From contig JAKMFF010000247.1 of NCBI GenBank assembly GCA_022425585.1, positions 1 through 6,761 on the forward strand: a DNA stretch of 6,761 bases. The letters are read 5' to 3'. Below are positions 1-5,386 of the stretch, one piece after another. Below the pieces are notes generated by a model that saw only the letters and a list, made by a program, of their open reading frames with translations, was not told the DNA's origin and did no database searches. How positions within the stretch are numbered: position 1 is the stretch's first letter; each line of letters starts with the position of its first letter. Origin of the DNA: Candidatus Poseidoniaceae archaeon. GTDB lineage: Archaea > Thermoplasmatota > Poseidoniia > Poseidoniales > Poseidoniaceae. Made by a program: the position numbers and the translations under genes.

Positions 1-482
1 TATCAATTCAAGTGGGAGAATTCGAATTTGAATATGAAGGTTCTCAGATTGAAGTCGATGAAAAATTTGCCCAGTTTAAAGAAGAAGGGTTTTGGAATAT
101 CATGACTGAAATGTTGCAAGAAGCTAAGGACGCTAATCTGGATACACATGCGGTTGTTTCAAAGGAGCAGGCAGTATCTGATAGAGGCCTTAAGTTTCGT
201 AATTTAGTTGAGAATTGCAGCCTAGAAGGGAAACCTGACCGTGTACTTGGTGCACTTCACTTTCTAAGAGACGTTGAAGGAGTCAAAGATTGTCCCCCTA
301 GAGTAATCAATGAATTATTTGAGGAAGCAAACATTGAGCCACCCGGTAATCTCTCGCTTTACATCAATCGATTAAAGGAAAAACAATTCCTCAATATTGC
401 CAATAAACACGGTGATAAAAATCGCTTTGCTGAATTAACAGAACTGGGAAGAAAACATCTAGAAGACAAAGCCGGAAATTGA
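1..482 (+). CDS. Winged-helix protein of unknown role, partial at 5' end
   Basis: The frame is open to the left edge, so the GTG at 12 need not be the true start; the residues before it (S-I-Q-V) read naturally into the protein. Numbered from that GTG, residues 1-11 form a short beta-like stretch (GEFEFEYEGS). Residues 25-70 are probably helical and charged. Residues about 77-152 look like a winged helix-turn-helix: a first helix with ALHFLRDVEG, a recognition-helix segment around PGNLSLYINRLKEKQFL, and an ending ELTELGRKHLED that matches the usual wing-to-last-helix pattern of archaeal wHTH proteins. No catalytic motif or membrane segment is seen. The stop codon overlaps the Shine-Dalgarno of the next gene, so the two are probably co-transcribed. 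A DNA-binding or regulatory role is inferred from fold only; the partner and target are unknown. Confidence 0.7.
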   Translation, partial: SIQVGEFEFEYEGSQIEVDEKFAQFKEEGFWNIMTEMLQEAKDANLDTHAVVSKEQAVSDRGLKFRNLVENCSLEGKPDRVLGALHFLRDVEGVKDCPPRVINELFEEANIEPPGNLSLYINRLKEKQFLNIANKHGDKNRFAELTELGRKHLEDKAGN

Positions 483-491
483 GGATTACAA

Positions 492-932
492 ATGGTAATG
501 TCTGGTAACCCCGATGATCCTCGAGATAATACCGGGGAGGAAGGCGTAGTTCTTGATTGGTCATATCAGAATAAAGCTGAAGCTTTATTACGTAAAGGGC
601 GTCATCCAGGTTCGAATTTCAAACGAGCCATACTTGATAGAGCTGATTTGACAGAAGGAGATTTTTCTAATTGCAATTTTAACAAAGCATCTATGGTAGA
701 GGCTGATTTAATGAAATCGGCATTCGATAATACTGACTTCCGTGGAGCAGATTTACGTAAAGCAAGACTAAACCTGTCCAATTTTAATAATTGTAAATTC
801 AAGGGAGCAGACCTTAGAGGCATCAGAGGAAAATACGCAATTTGGCGTGGCAGTGACTGGTGGAATGCTACTGTGGACGAGAGTTTGGCAAAGGCCCTAA
901 AAAAGAAATGGCCAAGACCAAGTGATGAGTGA
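492..932 (+). CDS. Pentapeptide-repeat protein
   Basis: A 146-residue soluble protein. From about residue 41 to 110 it contains fourteen consecutive pentapeptides with Leu, Phe or Met at the central position (F43, L48, L53, F58, F63, M68, L73, F78, F83, L88, L93, F98, F103, L108), often in A-D-L-x-x form. This predicts about 3.5 turns of a right-handed quadrilateral beta-helix. The tail has paired Trp (residues 123-124) and ends in KALKKKWPRP, which resembles the cap seen after such repeats in other pentapeptide proteins. The start ATG at 492 lies 7 bases after GAGG (481-484); an ATG at 498 is a less well placed alternative. Family members are mostly of unknown function. The protein is shorter than the Qnr/MfpA gyrase-protecting proteins, so that role should not be assumed. 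It follows the winged-helix gene by 9 bases. Confidence 0.85.
   Translation: MVMSGNPDDPRDNTGEEGVVLDWSYQNKAEALLRKGRHPGSNFKRAILDRADLTEGDFSNCNFNKASMVEADLMKSAFDNTDFRGADLRKARLNLSNFNNCKFKGADLRGIRGKYAIWRGSDWWNATVDESLAKALKKKWPRPSDE
899..908 (-). terminator. Possible T-rich transcription stop for the membrane-protein gene
   Basis: Read on the minus strand this is TTTCTTTTTT, starting about 25 bases past the stop of the four-helix membrane protein gene. Archaeal RNA polymerase commonly stops at such T-tracts without a hairpin. The tract lies inside the 3' end of the pentapeptide gene, where it also encodes Lys codons, so it may be incidental. Confidence 0.3.
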
Positions 933-933
933 T

Positions 934-1608
934 TCATTCCTCACTTTCGTTGACTTCATTTGGTTTAATCAGTTCAACTGTATCCCAGAAGTTACCTTTC
1001 ATGGCTTTACGTGCTCGAGCATTAATCATTGGTAAAGCGGCAAATGCACCACATACAAACATACATACTCCGCATAAGTAGACAAAGATTTCATAGGTCA
1101 ACAACAGGGCACCGCTAAGGTTTTCATCTGATGCAAGCCTGATCAATTGGCTTCCATATACTCCCGAAATCAAACCTATTGTGGCTCCTGTAGTGGCAAT
1201 TACCGGACCTGTTTGCTTTAGTCTAAACGTATTTATTGAGCCAACAAGAACCATTGTCCCGGCAATACCTAGACCGATTGCTCTGATGATAAACCCGTTC
1301 GAGTCTCTTGCATCATCATGGAATTGTTGATATTGCTCTTCCGTGATTTGGACATCTGATTGACTATTTGGCGTCTCCAACAATGTCTCTACTTCTTTAT
1401 CAGAGATATCCTCACTTGAGTGAAGCAGAAAGTCCTGATAAGATTGGAATAAAATCATAATCGCGCCAAAAAACAGTACCATTGCAATGGTCTTTGGGCC
1501 CTTTTTATCTTCCTTTATTGGAATCCCGCCCCATACGTCTTTAGGAACTGAAGATGAAGGGCTTTCATCTTCCATAATTATTGAGAAATCAAATTGTTTT
1601 TCGGTCAT
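934..1608 (-). CDS. Four-helix membrane protein of unknown function
   Basis: A 224-residue protein not recognised as a known family. Hydrophobic segments lie at about 39-58, 106-126, 134-155 and 165-194, so four membrane helices are expected. An acidic, polar N-terminal tail (1-38) precedes helix 1, and an acidic loop of about 45 residues (60-105, rich in E, D, Q, S) separates helices 1 and 2. Helices 2 and 3 are Gly-rich (GLGIAG, GATIGLISGVYG), suggesting tight helix packing. The C-terminal tail has a basic patch (RARKAMKG) after helix 4, favouring a cytoplasmic location. The start is well supported by GAGGTGA 5 bases upstream of the ATG. That site overlaps the stop of the thioesterase gene, so the two are translationally close and probably share a transcript. 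It ends 1 base from the stop of the pentapeptide gene on the other strand. Confidence 0.75.
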   Translation of the reverse strand: MTEKQFDFSIIMEDESPSSSVPKDVWGGIPIKEDKKGPKTIAMVLFFGAIMILFQSYQDFLLHSSEDISDKEVETLLETPNSQSDVQITEEQYQQFHDDARDSNGFIIRAIGLGIAGTMVLVGSINTFRLKQTGPVIATTGATIGLISGVYGSQLIRLASDENLSGALLLTYEIFVYLCGVCMFVCGAFAALPMINARARKAMKGNFWDTVELIKPNEVNESEE

Positions 1609-1612
1609 ATAG

Positions 1613-1619
1613 TCACCTC
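1613..1619 (-). promoter_or_regulatory. Strong Shine-Dalgarno GAGGTGA for the membrane protein
   Basis: On the minus strand GAGGTGA lies just before the ATG at 1608 and overlaps the TGA stop (1618-1620) of the upstream thioesterase reading frame. This fixes the membrane-protein start. It also supports the downstream thioesterase frame as genuine coding sequence, because its stop sits where an operonic stop would be expected. Confidence 0.75.
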
Positions 1620-2027
1620 AAATTAAATGATCAGACAGGCCTTTTGCTAGCCAATCAGGGATTTTCGTAGATTCCAAACTATCCATGTCTACACACACAG
1701 TTACCTGTTTCGAGGACCAAAGATGAGTTTTTTCTTGATTGTAGAAATCATATTGCCAAGTACAAGATTTGACGCCAACCTTCACAACAGATATCTCAGC
1801 AGTACTACATCACCATATCTAAGAGGATGGAGGAAATTAGTTTCTACATTCACTACTGGAAAACCAAGCCTATGTTGTTCAATGATTTGGGGATATGATG
1901 TACCACACATTGCTTCCCAACACTCTTCAAAAAAGCGGTGTGCTAAATCGTATATTCGCGGATAATATGCAATGTTTGCATTATCAATCATAGGGTAGTC
2001 AACCCTTCTTTGCAAAGTGACGGCCAT
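1618..2027 (-). pseudogene. 4HBT-type hotdog acyl-CoA thioesterase, interrupted by a one-base frameshift
   Basis: Two minus-strand frames together make one hotdog thioesterase. The first (2027 down to about 1797) has the family N-terminus: VDYPMIDNANIAYYPRIYD with the expected catalytic Asp (residue 15), then GFPVVNVETNF and PLRYGDVV. It hits a stop at 1782-1784. The second frame (from 1797 to the stop at 1618-1620) continues with EISVVKVGVKSCTWQYDFYN, the usual next two strands, and a C-terminal helix. Joining them with one restored base gives 136 residues, the normal size for the family, which hydrolyses acyl-CoA thioesters in the cytosol. The ATG at 2027 has no clear Shine-Dalgarno; the in-frame sequence upstream is also open. 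The gene precedes the membrane-protein gene by 9 bases. The break may be a sequencing or assembly error, a strain-specific mutation or, least likely, programmed frameshifting. Confidence 0.8.
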
Positions 2028-2090
2028 ATCTAGTCCACTCAGCGCATCGTCATGAATCCTTGTATGGTGATTTTTTTTAACCCGTTGCGC

Positions 2091-2098
2091 TTATATTA
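2091..2098 (+). promoter_or_regulatory. TATA box of the tRNA-Arg gene, possibly bidirectional
   Basis: TTATATTA is centred about 27 bases upstream of the mature tRNA 5' end, the standard archaeal distance. Its complement, TAATATAA, faces the thioesterase gene; if used it would start transcription near 2068-2070, leaving a leader of about 40 bases. The 94-base gap holds no other clear TATA element, so a shared box is plausible. A run of eight T (2071-2078, plus strand) lies between the box and the thioesterase start. Confidence 0.6.
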
Positions 2099-2121
2099 CC
2101 CGTTCCAGTCGCATGGTTTAC

Positions 2122-2198
2122 GGCCCCATAGTGTAGCTTGGATATCACCCTGGTTTGCGGAACCAGTAACCCGTGTTCGAATCGCGGCGGGGCCGCCA
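2122..2198 (+). tRNA. tRNA-Arg (anticodon GCG), CCA encoded
   Basis: A complete cloverleaf. The acceptor is 2122-2128 with 2188-2194: six pairs plus an A-C mismatch at the seventh pair. The D arm is GTG/CAC around 2131-2148 with GG in the loop. The anticodon stem CTGGT/ACCAG (2150-2154, 2162-2166) encloses the loop TTGCGGA, anticodon GCG at 2157-2159. The variable loop has 4 bases. The T arm CCGTG/CGCGG has loop TTCGAAT (2176-2182). The discriminator is G2195, followed by an encoded CCA at 2196-2198. GCG reads CGC and CGU arginine codons. There is no intron at the usual position 3' of the anticodon. The HAD phosphatase gene on the other strand ends 11 bases beyond the CCA. Confidence 0.95.
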
Positions 2199-2209
2199 AA
2201 TAATGGCAT

Positions 2210-2875
2210 TCATATCTTCCAAGATTTGATTTCCCAACCGTGCTTATTGGCCATATTAGTCATCTTCGCTCCAGGGTTTACGGCAATTGGGTTACCTGTG
2301 ATTTGCATGAACCAGGTGTCAGCCATAGTGTTTCCATATCCAAAACACTGAGTAAGATCATGTCCATTTTTATCAGCATCTTGCTGAACAATTGGGACTT
2401 TACCTTTCCTTCTAGGCACGCTCCAACCTCTTTCTGAACCAGATAATATGCCACTTCGGTTGGCTGGGCCACATCCGTAGACGGCATCCATTCCCAGTAC
2501 GGCAGCCATTGCTTCCGCCATAGGAGCAATCGTCGCAGTGACTAGGACTAATCGATGGCCTTGATTTCGATGCCAGGTTAAACAATCCCACGCTGCTTGG
2601 GGAATTTTTTGTTTAAGTTGATTTTCTGCGATAGGCGTCGAATAATTTTCTAGCACTGTCCAAGATGCAAGAGAGAAATGCCCTCGATTTCTTGCTGCAT
2701 CATACAATGACCGACCGCGCAATAAATTGCCGACTAGCCCAAAAGTCCACATCACTGTTCCTATCGGAATTCTCCATGGCCGCTTTTTGGCTAGATGAGC
2801 AGTCAGGGTTTTTTCACTAGATGAATCTAATAAGGTCCCATCAAGGTCAAAATATGCCGCTACTTGACCACTCAT
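2210..2875 (-). CDS. HAD-superfamily (subfamily IB) phosphatase, phosphoserine-phosphatase-like
   Basis: A 221-residue hydrolase with all four HAD motifs. Motif I is YFDLDGTLLD, with nucleophile D10 and acid/base D12. Motif II is the Thr in LVLVTAT (T113), motif III is K159 in RKGKVPIV, and motif IV is FGYGNTMADT with the metal-binding D186. An inserted helical cap (about 25-100) includes a hydrophobic stretch near 36-52. Length and motif order fit the HAD-IB group, which removes phosphate from small molecules through an aspartyl-phosphate intermediate and Mg2+. The substrate cannot be told from sequence, and it should not be named SerB without more evidence. The ATG at 2875 was chosen because motif I then sits at the usual distance from the N-terminus; an in-frame ATG at 2902 would add nine residues. 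Neither start has a strong Shine-Dalgarno. It lies 50 bases downstream of the small DNA-binding gene. Confidence 0.88.
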   Translation of the reverse strand: MSGQVAAYFDLDGTLLDSSSEKTLTAHLAKKRPWRIPIGTVMWTFGLVGNLLRGRSLYDAARNRGHFSLASWTVLENYSTPIAENQLKQKIPQAAWDCLTWHRNQGHRLVLVTATIAPMAEAMAAVLGMDAVYGCGPANRSGILSGSERGWSVPRRKGKVPIVQQDADKNGHDLTQCFGYGNTMADTWFMQITGNPIAVNPGAKMTNMANKHGWEIKSWKI

Positions 2876-2925
2876 GAAGCCTGCGTAGTGACTATCATAC
2901 ATGAGTGAAACGGCTGCTTTTGGTT

Positions 2926-3213
2926 TTAATTTGCCTTTTCTTCAGTAAATCTAGTGCGGTCGCCATAGACTCTTCGACCAGCACGATGATCTTGCCACCA
3001 TGCTAATTTTTCCCCTAAATTTCTCGAGATAAAGAATCCGACTTTCCTTGGAGTCAACCCATGATTACGCATTGACTTTTCGTGCGATAAATTAGCAACA
3101 ATGGACTGGGCCGAACATCCGTGGTTAGCGGTAACAAACCTGATTATCTCCTGTTTCAATCTTTCAAATCTAGCTTTTTTCTGGGTGCCGGTGCCGCCCC
3201 TGTTACGTTTCAT
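2926..3213 (-). CDS. Small basic putative winged-helix DNA-binding protein
   Basis: A 95-residue protein with a strongly basic N-terminal arm (MKRNRGGTGTQKKARFERLK). Residues 21-66 probably form three helices: QEIIRFVTANHG, SAQSIVANLS and TPRKVGFFISRNL. A strand/wing-like stretch with WW and RRVYGD follows. This pattern suggests a winged helix-turn-helix, but no named family was recognised. Size and charge fit a nucleic-acid-binding protein. The ATG has no Shine-Dalgarno, which fits a leaderless transcript started from a TATA-like element 23-40 bases upstream; that element is embedded in a perfect inverted repeat. It is separated by 60 bases from the 117-residue gene upstream and by 50 bases from the phosphatase downstream. 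Autoregulation is possible but unproven. Confidence 0.65.
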   Translation of the reverse strand: MKRNRGGTGTQKKARFERLKQEIIRFVTANHGCSAQSIVANLSHEKSMRNHGLTPRKVGFFISRNLGEKLAWWQDHRAGRRVYGDRTRFTEEKAN

Positions 3214-3235
3214 ATCAAGACAAAACCAAGTGAAC

Positions 3236-3252
3236 CCATATCAAAGATATGG
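3236..3252 (-). promoter_or_regulatory. Perfect inverted repeat overlapping the expected TATA position
   Basis: CCATATC-AAA-GATATGG, two 7-base arms around a 3-base spacer, lies 23-39 bases upstream of the ATG of the small basic DNA-binding protein. A leaderless archaeal gene would have its TATA box here, and the arms contain TATA-like ATAT cores. It could be an operator that blocks TBP binding. It could also form a short hairpin after the upstream gene, but no T-run follows it, so a terminator is less likely. Confidence 0.45.
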
Positions 3253-3273
3253 TGGTAATCCCAAACAAATATC

Positions 3274-3627
3274 TCAGTTGAAATTTACTGGTTGTAACGT
3301 CTTCCAACTTGCAGTGGCAAGTTTCTTTGCCTTACCATCGGCAATAATTGGGTTGATTGTTTGAAGTTTGCCATGCATACCATGGACTTGGAATTTAACT
3401 TTTAATTCTGCAACTCTATCACGTTGTAGAGTTTCCACCTGCTCATCAGATAATTCAACTGAGGCAAGTTGCTTGCCACTACTGATATCCGAAATAGTGA
3501 ATTGGTTTTCAGATAATGATAGAGAAGGTCTAAATTCCCAGTCATCTGGATGATTCATCCATACTGATACATCAACAACCAGTGTGTCTTTGACGTTTAC
3601 TCTGCTAATCTCTACAGTGTCTACCAT
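3274..3627 (-). CDS. Conserved-looking protein of unknown function, 117 residues
   Basis: Not recognised. The sequence alternates polar and hydrophobic residues (VEISRVNVKDTLVVDVSVWM near the start, RVAELKVKFQVHG near 71-83), suggesting a small beta-rich fold. There is a short helix around SDEQVETLQRD (60-70) and no cysteines, signal peptide or membrane segment. The ending, KKLATASWKTLQPVNFN, is moderately basic. The ATG at 3627 is chosen because GGAGGG (3638-3643 on the minus strand) lies 10 bases before it; a TTG at 3636 would leave only 1 base of spacing. The gene sits 56 bases after the PKD lipoprotein gene and could be co-transcribed with it. It is presumably cytoplasmic. Confidence 0.7.
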   Translation of the reverse strand: MVDTVEISRVNVKDTLVVDVSVWMNHPDDWEFRPSLSLSENQFTISDISSGKQLASVELSDEQVETLQRDRVAELKVKFQVHGMHGKLQTINPIIADGKAKKLATASWKTLQPVNFN

Positions 3628-3637
3628 GCTGTTCAAA

Positions 3638-3643
3638 CCCTCC
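3638..3643 (-). promoter_or_regulatory. Shine-Dalgarno GGAGGG fixing the start at 3627
   Basis: A strong site on the minus strand, 10 bases before the ATG of the 117-residue protein. It excludes the in-frame TTG at 3636, which would be only 1 base away. Confidence 0.65.
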
Positions 3644-3683
3644 GAGTTATTTGTTGTTGATTATTGTTTCATCCTAAGTTGAT

Positions 3684-4832
3684 TCAAACTGCAACCTCAG
3701 TAAGAACTGGAATTTGGACTTCGATTACTACTTGTAAGGTCCAGTCATTTCCAGGGTCTGGATCTGGAAAGCCTTCTATTAACGGGTCGGGATCGGCTTG
3801 TTGAGCAAAAATTGTCCATTCCCATTCACCTTGTGCGGTTCTAAACCCTGGTTTTTCCAACAATAAAGCCAATACTTCTTCTGCAGAATCAGCGGTATAA
3901 GTGCCATCTTCGCCCGCTGGGTTAATTCCATCACGCTCCATCTCCGCTTTAGTAGTCTCATTGGCGGTAATATTGCCGCCTTGGGTTTTTGCAGATTTTG
4001 AGTATCCGTCATTCGGAATTGATAATTCCAAGGTGAAATTGTCCTGAGGGCCTAGTTCTTGGTCCAGTTCTAAAATTGCATAGAATGCGATAATCCGCCC
4101 ATCAACACCGGGGTTGATGCTTTCTTCCCAAGAGGAACCTTGGTCAAGATAGCCATCCCAATCCATGGTGATTTCTTCTGTCTTCCATTCAACTTCAAAG
4201 GTTCGGGTGGATATTTCAATCTCAAAAGCTTGGTAATCTGTCGCTCCATCACCATCAGAGATTGTTACGCTGCCTCGTTTTGTACCAGAATTATTAGTTG
4301 GTAGTAAAACAGAGGAGGTAATGGCATCTGCGTCATTTCGGTTATCACCGTCTCTGTCTGTATCAACGGACCAATCCAAATCCCAAGAGTACATCAGTTC
4401 TTTACCCTCTGGGTCAAAACTGGCTGAAGCGTCAAGTAGGGCCGATTCGCCAGCTTTTATGCTGTCTGGAATTGTTAAATTTAGCACTGGAGCACCGTTT
4501 ACTACAATGGTAGAAGTGACTTGATCCTCACCACCAACGCTATTTTTTACTGTCAGAGTAACTGTATACACTCCGAATCGCTCGTAGGTGAAAGAGGTAA
4601 ATCCAACCACCGTATCAGAGGTTTGCCCATTACCAAAATCCCATTCAAAGTCAGTGATTACTCCTTCCACTGCATCAGAGTCTCTTGCATCCAAAGTGAT
4701 TGTTTCACCTTCTTGGATGAACAATGGATAGGCTTGGAGTTCTGCGCGTGGGTTGACAGCCGATTCTAAATCTATGCAGCCTGCTAGTAGAGTAGAACAT
4801 AGCATCAAGGCAGACATTGCTAATGACTTCAT
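3684..4832 (-). CDS. PKD-domain surface lipoprotein
   Basis: A 382-residue precursor from the chosen ATG. It begins MKSLAMSALMLCSTLLAGC, a lipoprotein signal peptide with lipobox LAGC and lipidated Cys19, so the mature protein should be anchored outside the cell membrane. PKD domain 1 spans about 27-112 (GETITLDARDS, FEWDFGNGQ, FTYERFGVYTVTLTV). PKD-like domain 2 spans about 114-210 (GESALLDASASFDPEGKEL, YSWDLDW, then ISDGDGATDY) and holds an Asp-rich loop (DTDRDGDNRNDAD) that looks calcium-binding. Residues 210-382 form an unrecognised beta-rich domain with an acidic linker (DPDPLIEGFPDPDPGNDW). PKD domains usually mediate extracellular protein or glycan contacts. No protease or glycosidase motif is seen. 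GAGGGGTGGA just upstream favours this start over the TTG at 4892, the ATG at 4889 and the ATG at 4850. Confidence 0.88.
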   Translation of the reverse strand: MKSLAMSALMLCSTLLAGCIDLESAVNPRAELQAYPLFIQEGETITLDARDSDAVEGVITDFEWDFGNGQTSDTVVGFTSFTYERFGVYTVTLTVKNSVGGEDQVTSTIVVNGAPVLNLTIPDSIKAGESALLDASASFDPEGKELMYSWDLDWSVDTDRDGDNRNDADAITSSVLLPTNNSGTKRGSVTISDGDGATDYQAFEIEISTRTFEVEWKTEEITMDWDGYLDQGSSWEESINPGVDGRIIAFYAILELDQELGPQDNFTLELSIPNDGYSKSAKTQGGNITANETTKAEMERDGINPAGEDGTYTADSAEEVLALLLEKPGFRTAQGEWEWTIFAQQADPDPLIEGFPDPDPGNDWTLQVVIEVQIPVLTEVAV

Positions 4833-4838
4833 TGCTAG

Positions 4839-4848
4839 TCCACCCCTC
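4839..4848 (-). promoter_or_regulatory. Shine-Dalgarno GAGGGGTGGA deciding the lipoprotein start
   Basis: A purine-rich minus-strand site a few bases before the ATG at 4832. With this start the signal peptide has the normal form (Met-Lys, hydrophobic stretch, lipobox at residues 16-19). The upstream in-frame starts would add 14-20 residues before it. Confidence 0.6.
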
Positions 4849-4884
4849 ATAGAGGTTAGGAAAGACTTCCCCCTTCTAATAGTA

Positions 4885-4912
4885 TGCATCAATCCAGCGA
4901 TTTGTGCATCAA
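4885..4912 (-). repeat. Direct repeat TTGATGCA, two copies 20 bases apart
   Basis: On the minus strand TTGATGCA occurs at 4912-4905 and again at 4892-4885, exactly 20 bases apart (about two helical turns). Both copies lie in the 104-base gap upstream of the lipoprotein gene. A weak TATA-like CATACTATTA (4886-4877) overlaps the end of the second copy. This layout would suit a regulator binding one face of the DNA, but two 8-base copies can arise by chance. Confidence 0.35.
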
Positions 4913-4936
4913 AAGTAATGGGTTGACAAATTGCCG

Positions 4937-5299
4937 TTAGAATTCAACTTCTACTGGAATATCGCCAATTATTTGCGCATCTGCAAGATGTTCTACAATC
5001 TCATCTAAAGTCTCATGCTGCACCACATTAACATCGCTGTGACTAACTAGTTTTTCATCATCAATTAATTGATTATGGTCAACATCACCAACATCATACT
5101 CTGATACTAGGATTGTTTCTGGAGCCACGTAAACCTCGGCATCATCATTGAGTTGGGCTAACAAATCTTCCGCAATCTCTTCTGCCATAGCAAGAAATTT
5201 TTGCTGGTCTTCATGAGATTCTTCAGCAGACTCTACAACCTGCTCGGCCATGTCATCGTCTGATTCAAACAAAGCGCGCACCTTGTCTTTGAGGCTCAT
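4937..5299 (-). CDS. Very acidic small protein of unknown function
   Basis: A 120-residue protein with about 35 Asp/Glu and only about 5 Lys/Arg. All the basic residues but two lie in the first nine residues (MSLKDKVRALF), giving an amphipathic basic start followed by a long acidic chain. Residues 12-55 are probably helical (EESHEDQQKFLAMAEEIAED). The second half mixes short hydrophobic stretches (VYVAPETILVSEYDV) with more acidic residues and ends IIGDIPVEVEF. There is no Cys, membrane helix or known motif. The ATG at 5299 is preferred to an in-frame TTG at 5317; no Shine-Dalgarno is present, so the mRNA may be leaderless. It is divergent from the exonuclease gene across an 87-base gap. A partner-binding or nucleic-acid-mimic role is conceivable but is guesswork. 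Confidence 0.65.
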   Translation of the reverse strand: MSLKDKVRALFESDDDMAEQVVESAEESHEDQQKFLAMAEEIAEDLLAQLNDDAEVYVAPETILVSEYDVGDVDHNQLIDDEKLVSHSDVNVVQHETLDEIVEHLADAQIIGDIPVEVEF

Positions 5300-5386
5300 A
5301 AGTAAGGTGATGAGCAAGTAGCATTTTAGTTTTGTATTGAAATGGTCATCGCGAGGTTCAATAGGTAGCGGCTATTGCTCAGCCCT

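Noticed and set aside
492..932. Qnr/MfpA-like gyrase-protecting protein
   Set aside because: Only fourteen pentapeptides are present, without the length or loop features of that group; the general family name is the most that can be supported.
602..937. 111-codon open frame antisense to the pentapeptide gene
   Set aside because: It mirrors the 15-base periodicity of the pentapeptide repeats, which tends to keep antisense frames open, and it overlaps the well-supported gene almost entirely.
1723..1965. 80-codon plus-strand open frame across the thioesterase region
   Set aside because: The minus strand carries recognisable hotdog thioesterase motifs in both of its frames; the plus frame has no recognisable content.
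2195..2207. Hairpin GCCA-AATAA-TGGC just after the tRNA as a terminator
   Set aside because: The stem is only 4 bp, uses the tRNA's own CCA end and has no following T-run.
2052..2351. 99-codon plus-strand open frame covering the tRNA
   Set aside because: It runs through the tRNA-Arg gene and the end of the HAD phosphatase gene, both of which are well supported.
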